From NCBI GenBank assembly GCA_037355855.1, contig CM074763.1, positions 4,402,001 through 4,466,000 on the forward strand: a stretch of 64,000 bases of DNA, read 5' to 3'. A program made the position numbers and the translations under genes. The stretch comes from Pseudo-nitzschia pungens (Eukaryota > Bacillariophyta > Bacillariophyceae > Bacillariales > Bacillariaceae). Below, piece by piece: positions 45,456 through 53,845 of the stretch. Below the pieces are notes generated by a model that did not search any database, was not told where the DNA came from, and worked only from the letters and a program-made list of their open reading frames with translations. Numbering within the stretch: the stretch's first letter is position 1; each line of letters opens with the position of its first letter.

Positions 45456-45662
45456 CTTTAGATGATCTGCATACGGGCAAGGTATTGAACCCCTCATCAG
45501 CTGCTCCAGGGATTCTACCTCTCGTTTGGTACACCCCAGCTGGTGCATATGAAGGCATTCACCAGGGGTGGCTAAGTGAATGTTGTTGACATTGGTACCA
45601 AAGTTAAGACTGTGGAAGGCATTTCTGATTTGGTGATGAGAAATATCATTGAAATACTCCCG
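45456..45662 (-). pseudogene. Partial second copy of the Plavaka-like transposase
   Basis: The minus strand encodes EYFNDISHHQIRNAFHSLNF to PYADHLKTGV, a diverged duplicate of 51960-51775 plus 45912-45895. It is joined to the end of the first copy out of order and then runs into the minisatellite, so the locus has been rearranged. Confidence 0.7.
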
Positions 45663-45912
45663 ATGTGTTTCTTCACAAATGAGTTGTCCCTCAAAACTGC
45701 ATTGCCGGATTCAGATACCAATGTTAGAAGAATCAAGATCAGCATACCACTGTAATCGTGGCCCTCTTTTTTGGTGACAGAAGATTGGAGCTGAATTTAG
45801 TTCTGGGAAAGTCACGATCCGACTGCCTTGAGAGTAGGGCTCCATATTTTTGAGAAAGATGCCCGATCGTATTTACTATGGAAACACCGGTCTTTAGATG
45901 ATCAGCATACGG
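45663..45912 (-). pseudogene. Plavaka-like transposase, 3' part
   Basis: Continues the frame cut at 51775; removing one TSD (TACGG) gives CPYADHLKTG. Then HLSQKYGALLSRQSDRDFPR and, after a one-base slip in a run of six T (45767-45772), EGHDYSGMLILILLTLVSES. The SDRDFPRTKF and GH.YSGML pattern is what I associate with the C-terminal part of Plavaka-type transposases. Confidence 0.55.
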
Positions 45913-46097
45913 TGCCATACCCCGGGTCTACTAGTGATTAGAATAGTAGTGATATGCAAATTGTGAGCTCTATCAGTTAGTCTATTGCTATTGCTTTCGA
46001 TCGGCACTTGGAATCGGCGATTCCAACGCCTCGCTAATTTATCCTCAACCTTAATCCAGTCCCGAGTAGACTCGTGACTGTATTCCGGTGCACGGCA
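45913..46097 (-). repeat. 3' LTR, family B
   Basis: 185 bp, identical to 51590-51774 on inspection. Confidence 0.93.
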
Positions 46098-46121
46098 TGC
46101 TCCTCCATGGTACTGTAACAA

Positions 46122-49100
46122 TTACTTCTCTGGTTCAGGGCTATCCCTGCAATAATAGGGATGGACTCTCCTGATGTTAACCCGGTCAGTTACAAAAGGA
46201 GCAGTTTCAATAGTTACAGTTCCATTATCATGGGCCTTGAGCACCTTGTAAGGTCCTTGCCGTGGGAAGGATAGTTTTGGAATAATGCCCTTCCTTTCCA
46301 GGGTGACATAGTCTCCTTCTTTATAGACATGGGGAATCCGCTTCCGGTTTTCCCTGATGTTGCTCTTGTGGATGCTTTTCTGCTTCCTTGCTTGGATTGC
46401 TTCCCAATCCACTGGGAAGTTCACCGGCATGAACATATCCCGTCCGAACACCAGTTGTGCTGGAGAGTATCCCAGCGTGGTGTGGATGGCACTTCTGATA
46501 GCGTACGCTGCCTTGGTAGTGAATTCCTCAAAGGGGTCCTTCTCATGGAGGTCTCTTTGTTCCAGGTTAAAGGACAATAGGCAGTCCTTCAGGACCTGGT
46601 GGATTCTCTCCAGCACTGAGTTGGATTGTGGGTTCCAGGCGCCACTGGGTTTTCTTTTCATCCCCATGTTGTCACAGAGCTCTTGGAACTCTGCTTTGAA
46701 CTCACTTCCACCATCGAATCCGATTTCTTTTGGTCGCGGATATCTTGCTAGCCAGGTACTATCCAACAATCGTTGAGTTTCTGCTGCATTTGGTGAGTCC
46801 TTCAGGTGGGCCAGTTCAAACCATCCGGTCACTGGATCCACCATGGTGAGCACATGGATATGGTAGTCTTTACCATTTTTATTGTGGACAGTTGCAGGTC
46901 CCCAGAGGTCCACATTGACCCTCTGCCATTTGGTGACTTCCACTGCTTTCTCCGGTAGTAGTCCATACTTCTTCCGGCCACTCTTTTTGAACATCTGGCA
47001 CGTGTGACAGTGTTTACAGAGATCCTGAACGTCCTTTCGTAGGCCTTTCCAGGTGAAGACTGAGCGTATGCTCTGTTCCATTCTCTTTTCTCCGGGATGG
47101 ACCAACATGCTGTGGTACCATTCCATGACTCTGTCCTTGAGTTTGTCGGGAATCAGAATCTTTCCTTCTTTGTGGATTAGGTTGTAACCTTCCACCATTT
47201 TGGTGGTTAGTCGATTGTCTTTTTCCAGAGCACTCATGATTCCTGTGTCCTTTTGCTGGTAGAACTGAATCATGTCCGGGGCAAGTGGGAATGCACTATT
47301 GCCCTGGAATTCTTCCGGCACTTCTCCAAGCGGGAATAGGAGTTGCCGGAGGTGCTCTTCCTCATCCGCGTAGGTGAGGGGCTTATTTGGTGGTAGCCAT
47401 TCCACTGTGTCCGCTGGGTCATCAGTAATATCCAGTCGTGATAGTGCATCTGCTGCATCGTTGTCTTTGCCAGCCACGTGCTTGACTACCGGGTGGAACT
47501 CCTCCATGAGGAGTCTCCACCGGACCATCCTTTGGGTGGGCATCTGCTGATAGAGCAGGTTAAGGTGGTCTGTGTGAATAATCACATCTTGTCCTCGTAG
47601 GATTCCTTCGAATGCCTTCAGGCCTTCTACTATGCCCAGGAGTTCTTTTTCTCCAACAGTGTAGTTGAGCTGCGCCGAGTTCAGCTTCCGGGTGTAGAAA
47701 CCAAGGGGCTTGCCATCTTGGCATACAGTTGCTCCCAGTTGCCTATCGCTGGCGTCTGAGTAGAGATGAAATGGTTTCGTAAAGTCTGGGAATGCAAGCT
47801 TAGCTTCATCTGCGAGCATCCTCTTCGCCTCCATGAAAGCTTTCTGCTCTGCTGGACCCCAATACCAGTTCATTTTGCCCTTTTTCCCTGCTAGTTTGTT
47901 CAGAGGGGCTAGGATGTGGGAGCGGTGCTTCCACATGTCCCGGTAGAAATTTACCATTCCAAGGAACATCTTGAGTTGCTTGGTATTCTTGGGGGCCTCC
48001 AGGCGCTTCATCGCCTCCAGTTTCTTTGGCTGGGGTTGAATGCCCTCTGTTGTTAACAGAAATCCCAGGTATTCCACTTCTTTTTGCATGAAAAAGGATT
48101 TTCGTAGGTTGGCTCGAAAGCCGGCGTCATCCAGTCTTTGTAGGACTGTATCGATTTTGTTGAGGTGATCCTGTTCAGATTCTCCCTCCCGCTGAATGAT
48201 CAGGATATCATCAATATAGACAAGAACGTAGTCCAGATCCCCTAGTAGGTTCATCATGACCGATTGGAAGATATCCGGCGCACAAGCAATCCCCATTGCT
48301 AGTCTCTTGTAGGCATACTTTCCCCACGGCAGAATGGTGGAGCAGATTTTCTGGCTCTCTTTGCAGATGGGAATGGTGTAATATCCCTGGGACAGGTCAA
48401 GCGCCGTAGCTGACTTGAACTTTTGTAGTCTTTGGATTGTTTCCCCTATTCGTGGTAGTGGAAACGGTTTCCTCTGGATGGCTGCATTCATCTTCCGGAA
48501 GTCCGTTAGAACGCGAATGTCCCCTGTCTTCTTGGGTTGACAGAAGGTAGGGGATGCCCACGGTGAGTCGTCATCGTGGGGGAGTTTTTCCAGGACTCCA
48601 ATATCACAGAGCCTGGTGATCTCCTTTCGGAGTGCTTGTTCAAAGGCATGGGGTACGGAATAGTACCTCTGCCGGACCGGTTTGACCCCTGGTTGGAGTT
48701 CAATGGACACCGGTTCTATGTTTTTGAGCAGACCCAATCCTCCTCCAAAGAGTGTTGGGAATTTCTTCAGTGTTTTCTTCAGCGCTTCCTTGGACGCGTC
48801 TGTAATCTCCAGGTCATTGACCATAGCATCGATATCGACTTTGGAGTAGTCGGCGTCCAGGATTTTGGCTTGCCTTTCTTCCTCTTGTTGGAGGATTGGA
48901 CTTTGTGTGTTGGCAAAGAATACTGCCTCACATTTGTCCGGGTCAGAGAGCTCCCCCATCCCCTTCATGGGAATAGAGTCACCCTGCCATTCGATCGTAC
49001 GGGAGCTGTATTTTATGTCCAGTCCCAGTTGTGCCATTAGGTCGGATCCTATAATCATGTCATAGGGTACTTCCTCATGGTGATGATACTCATCCACTTG

Positions 49101-49394
49101 GAAGGTCCATTTGATGGTCTTGGAGTTTGAAAATTCTATCAGCCTTAGTCCCACTGAAGCCGCAGACTTGGTTCTGAACTTGCCTCCGTACGTGTTGTAG
49201 GTGACAGATCTTTGGTCTCGGTTCGTTAGTTGACTTCGGTTGACAAAGTGCCTTAGTATGATGGATTTGGAGCACCCGGAGTCGAGTAGGCCCCGGAGCA
49301 TCCTCCCCCTTCCCTTGTGGTCCAATACCTCCACACAGACGTCTGCGAATCGGTTGATTACGCGCGGTCCGGTGTGGATGGTATCAGAAACCAT
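46122..49394 (-). CDS. pol: Gypsy family B pol polyprotein, intact
   Basis: 1090 codons starting with the ATG at 49394, directly after the gag TGA and in the same frame. Protease LLDSGCSKS; RT DIRVLTDFRKMN and LVYIDDILII; RNase H LYSDASDRQLGA; integrase zinc site HPGEKRM...CKHCHTC; catalytic positions in VDLWGPA, GFDGGSEF and SVLERIHQ; C-terminal RQGPYKVL. Unlike the copy at 17934 it keeps GDIRVL in the RT. It should yield all enzymes for reverse transcription and integration if it is translated, either by readthrough of the TGA or by reinitiation. Confidence 0.94.
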   Translation of the reverse strand: MVSDTIHTGPRVINRFADVCVEVLDHKGRGRMLRGLLDSGCSKSIILRHFVNRSQLTNRDQRSVTYNTYGGKFRTKSAASVGLRLIEFSNSKTIKWTFQVDEYHHHEEVPYDMIIGSDLMAQLGLDIKYSSRTIEWQGDSIPMKGMGELSDPDKCEAVFFANTQSPILQQEEERQAKILDADYSKVDIDAMVNDLEITDASKEALKKTLKKFPTLFGGGLGLLKNIEPVSIELQPGVKPVRQRYYSVPHAFEQALRKEITRLCDIGVLEKLPHDDDSPWASPTFCQPKKTGDIRVLTDFRKMNAAIQRKPFPLPRIGETIQRLQKFKSATALDLSQGYYTIPICKESQKICSTILPWGKYAYKRLAMGIACAPDIFQSVMMNLLGDLDYVLVYIDDILIIQREGESEQDHLNKIDTVLQRLDDAGFRANLRKSFFMQKEVEYLGFLLTTEGIQPQPKKLEAMKRLEAPKNTKQLKMFLGMVNFYRDMWKHRSHILAPLNKLAGKKGKMNWYWGPAEQKAFMEAKRMLADEAKLAFPDFTKPFHLYSDASDRQLGATVCQDGKPLGFYTRKLNSAQLNYTVGEKELLGIVEGLKAFEGILRGQDVIIHTDHLNLLYQQMPTQRMVRWRLLMEEFHPVVKHVAGKDNDAADALSRLDITDDPADTVEWLPPNKPLTYADEEEHLRQLLFPLGEVPEEFQGNSAFPLAPDMIQFYQQKDTGIMSALEKDNRLTTKMVEGYNLIHKEGKILIPDKLKDRVMEWYHSMLVHPGEKRMEQSIRSVFTWKGLRKDVQDLCKHCHTCQMFKKSGRKKYGLLPEKAVEVTKWQRVNVDLWGPATVHNKNGKDYHIHVLTMVDPVTGWFELAHLKDSPNAAETQRLLDSTWLARYPRPKEIGFDGGSEFKAEFQELCDNMGMKRKPSGAWNPQSNSVLERIHQVLKDCLLSFNLEQRDLHEKDPFEEFTTKAAYAIRSAIHTTLGYSPAQLVFGRDMFMPVNFPVDWEAIQARKQKSIHKSNIRENRKRIPHVYKEGDYVTLERKGIIPKLSFPRQGPYKVLKAHDNGTVTIETAPFVTDRVNIRRVHPYYCRDSPEPEK

Positions 49395-50834
49395 TCAGTT
49401 GTGGGATCCTTTCTTTTTAAAGGTCTTTCTGTACTTTCTTCTGTACTCTTTGAGTTCCCGTTCGGAGATGTCGATCTCGTCATCGGAGACTTCGTGGTCA
49501 GCTTGGGCCGTGGCCAGTACGTATGAGTACTCGTGGTTCGATAGGTTCCTTCCCCAGTGGGGTTTGGAGTGTTGCTCAGTGTCTGAGTCTTGTTCTTTTG
49601 CCACAAAGTGCTCCTTGAGCAGGTTGATGGTTTCCCGGTCGAACTTCCCCTTCTTGTGGGGACCACCGGTTAGTTTCCAGCATTTGCCGGCATGGACCTT
49701 GCCACAGGTCTTGCATAGCTGTTTGTTGCTGTTGTCCACAGGGCGCTTCTTTTTGCCAGGGGATTTCCCGTGGTGGGTTCCTCCCCCAGATGCGGCCTTG
49801 GGGGTCTTCTTGGTGACGCCGGTCTGCTTTTCGAGGTCGGTGATGCGTTGTTGCATTAGTGCTTCCTTCCGGATGGTGATTTCCAGGTTTTCGAGCTTGT
49901 CGATAGTGGTGTTAAAGGAGTGGGTGTAGAGGTCCCAACTAATGTGCTCCAGTTTCTCGCGTTGGGAGTGGGTCATGTTGGCATCTAGGATTTCCTTCAT
50001 TTCTCCTTGGGTGAAACTTCTTGGTGTTTCCATTTGGTCACTGCCACATTCCCAGAGGCAATCTGGGAGGTAGCTTTGGAGTTCGGCCATTCGGTTGGCC
50101 CAGGCTCTAATGCCATGTTTGAGGTCCACGCGCATGCCTCGCATGAATCGGCGGAGGACGATATACGAGCGCTTGCCGTGTTGGTCATTGCCAAAGATTT
50201 TGAGTTTGAGGGCATGCATGCATTCCTCGATGACATCCTTTCTGTACTCCTGGGATTGGTAGTACTGGATGAGGGCGCTTGCGGCCTTTTTCTTTGGGAT
50301 TGGAGACTCGAGGTTGTTGGTCTCCGATTCTTTGTCCGAACTCGCCTTGGCGGTGTCGGTTTTGTCGGCGTTTGGAGCTTGCTCCTTTGCCGTCTCCTTG
50401 GAGGCTCCCGTGGGAGTTTCGGTGGCGTCTTGCCCCATTGATAGCAGGATGTTTGCTTGGTCCCTTTGTTCGATCTCTTGGATCTTTTTCTGTACGTGTC
50501 TGGTCTGATGGACCTTGTGGGTCGGTTCGGCCAAGTAGGTCCGCGCGAGTGTTCGCTGGACAAGTCCGAGTGCCTCAATAGAGAGGATTCTCTGTAGAAC
50601 CTCCAATTTCTGGTCCCCGTTGAGTTTGTCATTGCCAGCAATTTTCTGGTCAAAGTCTCTCTTCCAGATAAGGAAGAGTTCTGGTCTTTCAGTACCATTG
50701 AGAACCTTCAGGTAGTCGCTGAATGCGATTCCACCTTGTTCGCTGTCTACGTTCATCTTTACGGTGGTGGCGTCTTCCGGCCAGTCCTCCCGTGTGACGT
50801 TGAAAGGTTTCAGTTTGGTTCCTTTAGACGTCAT
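49395..50834 (-). CDS. gag: Gypsy family B gag, intact
   Basis: 479 codons from the ATG at 50834 (MTSKGTKLKPFN). Conserved capsid-like N terminal half, coiled-coil-like stretch near residue 330, zinc knuckle CKTCGKVHAGKC near residue 385, acidic and basic C-terminal tail ending KTFKKKGSHN. The last codon is a TGA followed immediately by ATG of pol. In the sister copy the same TGA-ATG junction is present even though neighbouring codons differ. Confidence 0.9.
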   Translation of the reverse strand: MTSKGTKLKPFNVTREDWPEDATTVKMNVDSEQGGIAFSDYLKVLNGTERPELFLIWKRDFDQKIAGNDKLNGDQKLEVLQRILSIEALGLVQRTLARTYLAEPTHKVHQTRHVQKKIQEIEQRDQANILLSMGQDATETPTGASKETAKEQAPNADKTDTAKASSDKESETNNLESPIPKKKAASALIQYYQSQEYRKDVIEECMHALKLKIFGNDQHGKRSYIVLRRFMRGMRVDLKHGIRAWANRMAELQSYLPDCLWECGSDQMETPRSFTQGEMKEILDANMTHSQREKLEHISWDLYTHSFNTTIDKLENLEITIRKEALMQQRITDLEKQTGVTKKTPKAASGGGTHHGKSPGKKKRPVDNSNKQLCKTCGKVHAGKCWKLTGGPHKKGKFDRETINLLKEHFVAKEQDSDTEQHSKPHWGRNLSNHEYSYVLATAQADHEVSDDEIDISERELKEYRRKYRKTFKKKGSHN

Positions 50835-51575
50835 GGTGAGTTAATCAGTCGGTTATTATATTTTAGTTTAATTAGTTACAGTATTTCTGTAAGTTGTTAG
50901 TTGGGTTGGAAATGAGCAAAAAGTGATTGCTCCAGTGTTTCCCCCTGGGGTTCACTTCCACGCGATACCCCGTGTTGTGACTGATTTTCCCCCTGGTTTG
51001 TCCAGTGGTGGGAGTTGTTTCTCTCTTTAGTTCCCGGGAATCCTGTGGTTCTCCGGAGTTGTTTCTGTTTTTATTTTGTGGGATTCGATTCCCGTGGTTC
51101 TCCGGCGTTGCTTCTCTATTAAGCGATCACCGGGCCGGTCCCACTTCCCGTTTCCCGTGGGATTGGTGGTGTTTAGGTATTCATTATATACCTTTCCGGA
51201 TATCCGTATACTTCGGTTTTGGTTGGCATCCCCTATTCGGTCTGTCCATCCACTCAGTGTTGGTCCAATTAGTCCACTCACTGGATTATGTGTCACTTTT
51301 TCGACACTTATTTCATTATTTCTTTGTTCGATTATTTCTGTTGTCGACCATGGTCCTGTTTAGGTACTTAGGTGTCTCTGTTGCTGCTGTTGCTCCCTTC
51401 TTTGGGCGCCAACAGTTGCTGGGGTCGGTCTTCCTTGTGCTGCAGACACTGGATATCCTTCTCCCTGTTTTTTTTTTTGCTTCTCTGCGCCTCCATTTTT
51501 CGGCAGTTTCTTCGGTCCCGTCGGTTTGTCGGCCGATCGGTCCCTTCTCTTGCTCATGGTCATCAGCGCTCAGCT

Positions 51576-51589
51576 TGATTTTAAAATCA
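51576..51589. promoter_or_regulatory. Palindrome at the primer-binding position, family B
   Basis: TGATTTTAAAATCA, a perfect 14-bp palindrome, directly abuts the 5' LTR where the primer-binding site is expected. This region is deleted in the other family B copy. Confidence 0.6.
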
Positions 51590-51774
51590 TGCCATACCCC
51601 GGGTCTACTAGTGATTAGAATAGTAGTGATATGCAAATTGTGAGCTCTATCAGTTAGTCTATTGCTATTGCTTTCGATCGGCACTTGGAATCGGCGATTC
51701 CAACGCCTCGCTAATTTATCCTCAACCTTAATCCAGTCCCGAGTAGACTCGTGACTGTATTCCGGTGCACGGCA
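51590..51774 (-). repeat. 5' LTR, family B
   Basis: 185 bp; a leader without a gene, 50835-51589, follows on the minus strand. Confidence 0.93.
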
Positions 51775-52658
51775 TACGGGCATGGTATTGAACCCATCAT
51801 CAGCTGCTCTAGGGATTCTACCTCTCGTTTGGCAGACACCAGCTGGTGCATGTGGAAGCATTCACTGGGGGTGGCTAGGTGGATGTTGTTTACATTGGTA
51901 CCAAAGTTAAGACTGTGGAAGGCATTTCTGATTTGGTGATGAGATATATCATTGAAATATTCCTTGGTGGTAATGGGATCGGAATCTGGAAATATCTGAA
52001 AATCTGATGGGACCCAAAGAGAGGCATTTTGTTGTGCTGATGGTCTGTTTATGTCTTGGGTGGAACAGTTGCAGTGTTGGCAAAGCTTTTGTACACCACC
52101 CAACCGTGATCCATATTTGCCACATAATTTATCATGCAGTTCTGTGTCACCGATGACATAGGCTATTGCAAATTTCATCTTCACTTGCCACAATTGGCCC
52201 GCGTAGGGGAGAAAATCCCATTGGATGCCTTCATGGGTAGACTCACATGCTTCTTTGAAAGATAGGAGTGCCACTTCAAGAGCATTGTGAAGGTTTTGGA
52301 TTGATTCTTTCGGAGATGGCTTTCTTGTATGGTGGATGCTCTCTAAATCAGAGTCAGGATGAAAATAGATTGTTGTCCAGGCTTCGGGCCTTTTCCTTGT
52401 TTTGATGTTGAATATGCCTAGGGTCATGTTGAGTGGAGTCAGTGATAGTCTTCCGTGAGCATCCAAGCTGATTCCGTCCATGTAAAGGATGATGGGAACA
52501 AGGATTTCGGAATTGTCTTCTCTGCAGAGTGATCTCCAGGAATCTGACCACCATGATCCATGGTGCAACTCCGTGATGGGACAAGATTCAGTTCAAACCG
52601 GGAAATGCTCTGGTGACAGAGGGGTTTCACTGTTGGGGAGTGACAGATTTTCTTCCAA
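51775..52658 (-). pseudogene. Plavaka-like transposase, middle part
   Basis: The frame continues from the N-terminal part at 62341 through one copy of the LINE TSD. A TGA at 52593-52595 interrupts it. Key segment VPIILYMDGISL...NMTLGIFNIKTRKRPEAW near 52490-52380 resembles the first catalytic Asp region of Plavaka-type (CMC/En-Spm-related) transposases. It is followed by GDTELHDKLCGKYGSR and KLCQHCNCST, which resembles the D.xE and Cys-pair region of that family. The assignment rests on pattern memory. Confidence 0.55.
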
Positions 52659-52690
52659 TAATAATAATATACGTATTTAAATAACTTTAA

Positions 52691-52731
52691 TCACCAAAGG
52701 TGAAACTAAATTACTCAGTCTGTAACCAGAC
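52691..52731 (-). promoter_or_regulatory. LINE 3' hairpin pair
   Basis: On the element strand GTCTGGTTACAGAC (52718-52731) and TCACCTTTGGTGA (52691-52703) precede the ATT tail. The same two stems are at the 3' end of every LINE and LINE-derived copy in the window, with T-A in one family and C-G in the other at the outer pair of the second stem. Confidence 0.75.
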
Positions 52732-52957
52732 TTTAACGTCGCCTCCATCATAGAGTCAGGACCCCAAGTGGCAGAACGACAAATTTTCAAACAAACCTTG
52801 AACATCAAGCAGGGAAAAAGACAAACAAGTCCCACAAAATAGGGACTTGAGAGAAAGTGAAATGGGAATGAAGATATTGGGATAAGATCCAGTATCAAAA
52901 GGGATGGGACAGGATAAGAAGCAGGAACAGAAGACAAAACCAAGGTACAAAGTGTAA

Positions 52958-53845
52958 TCAACCCTGAGGTCCAGTAAGCCAGGCTCTGAGAAGAGCAGCC
53001 TCTTGTTGGTATGGCTGCACTGGTGGGACAGGCGCTGCATATTGCTTCCTTGCAAGGTGGATGGTTGCAAGCCACTGCCGCTTGGCAGTCAGGGTGTAAC
53101 CTTGTAGGACGTGGAAAGGGGTTTGTAACAGGGAGTGTGACTGGGGAAGTGCACCAGCTGCACCAATTGCCAATTCTGAGGTGATGGAAGCATCAAGAGA
53201 TTGGTGTTGTTCAGCATCAAGGGTACCCCCAGGACCATGGAGTCGTTCATTCCTATAAGTCCAAAGATCCCAGGAGGTAAGAAAGAACTGATGGATGATA
53301 GCTGTAGCCCAACGTTTGGGAGAGCGCTTGCTTCCAATGTGGGAGTAGTAGTCAGCCTGGATTTGGTACCAGCGAGGAGACCACCTACCAAGAAGCCAGT
53401 TGTGCCAACCAATAGTCCTCTGTGCCCTGACAGCAGAAGCAATTGCAAGTGAGTAGGATGATGGATAAATTCTCTGGCCCTTCCGAACTCTGGTGAGGAG
53501 ATCCACAATGGCAACAGCCAATGATGGAGCAGTTTGTTCAGCTTCAAGCCTCTTCTGCAGTGGTCCCGTGAAGGCAGACACACTATGCGTGACAGCCCCA
53601 GTATCCTTGCAGGAGAGCACATGAGAAACCTTCTCGTTGTCTGCATCACACAAGGGACACCTGGAGTGATCCTGATACTGGTAGTGAAGTAGTTGGTTGC
53701 CAACACCAATGCATCCAGAAGCAAACTTGACAAACCACCTTTGCATGCCAGGAGGTAGACGCTTGAAGGCAGACAGATGAAAGAGCCTTAGTCCATAAGC
53801 GCTTTGCTGCTGGAGGCCAAGATGGAGGACATCTAGGCCAGTCAA
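52958..53845 (-). pseudogene. LINE ORF2 C-terminal segment, out of frame after deletion
   Basis: Encodes the last 295 or so codons (FHLSAFKRLPPGMQRW, then zinc knuckle CPLCDADNEKVSHVLSC) that match 3660-4481. The deletion junction shifts it out of the ORF2 frame, so it is not translated with the RT. Confidence 0.85.

Larger units (their letters stand above)
45913..51774 (-). mobile_element. Intact gypsy family B element
   Basis: LTRs of 185 bp (45913-46097 and 51590-51774) that look identical are flanked by the TSD TACGG (45908-45912 and 51775-51779). Full gag and pol ORFs are open on the minus strand. This is the youngest and most complete LTR element in the window and could be autonomous. 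It split the Plavaka-like transposase gene. Confidence 0.95.

Noticed and set aside
44848..45465. 205-codon ORF in the downstream minisatellite
   Set aside because: It is made of the repeat unit read in changing frames (LLQDGATIDR and similar) and has no independent protein character.
53646..53800. Intron retro-loss as cause of the LINE ORF2 deletion
   Set aside because: The sequence removed, as seen in the copy at 1714-4785, does not begin with GT or end with AG.
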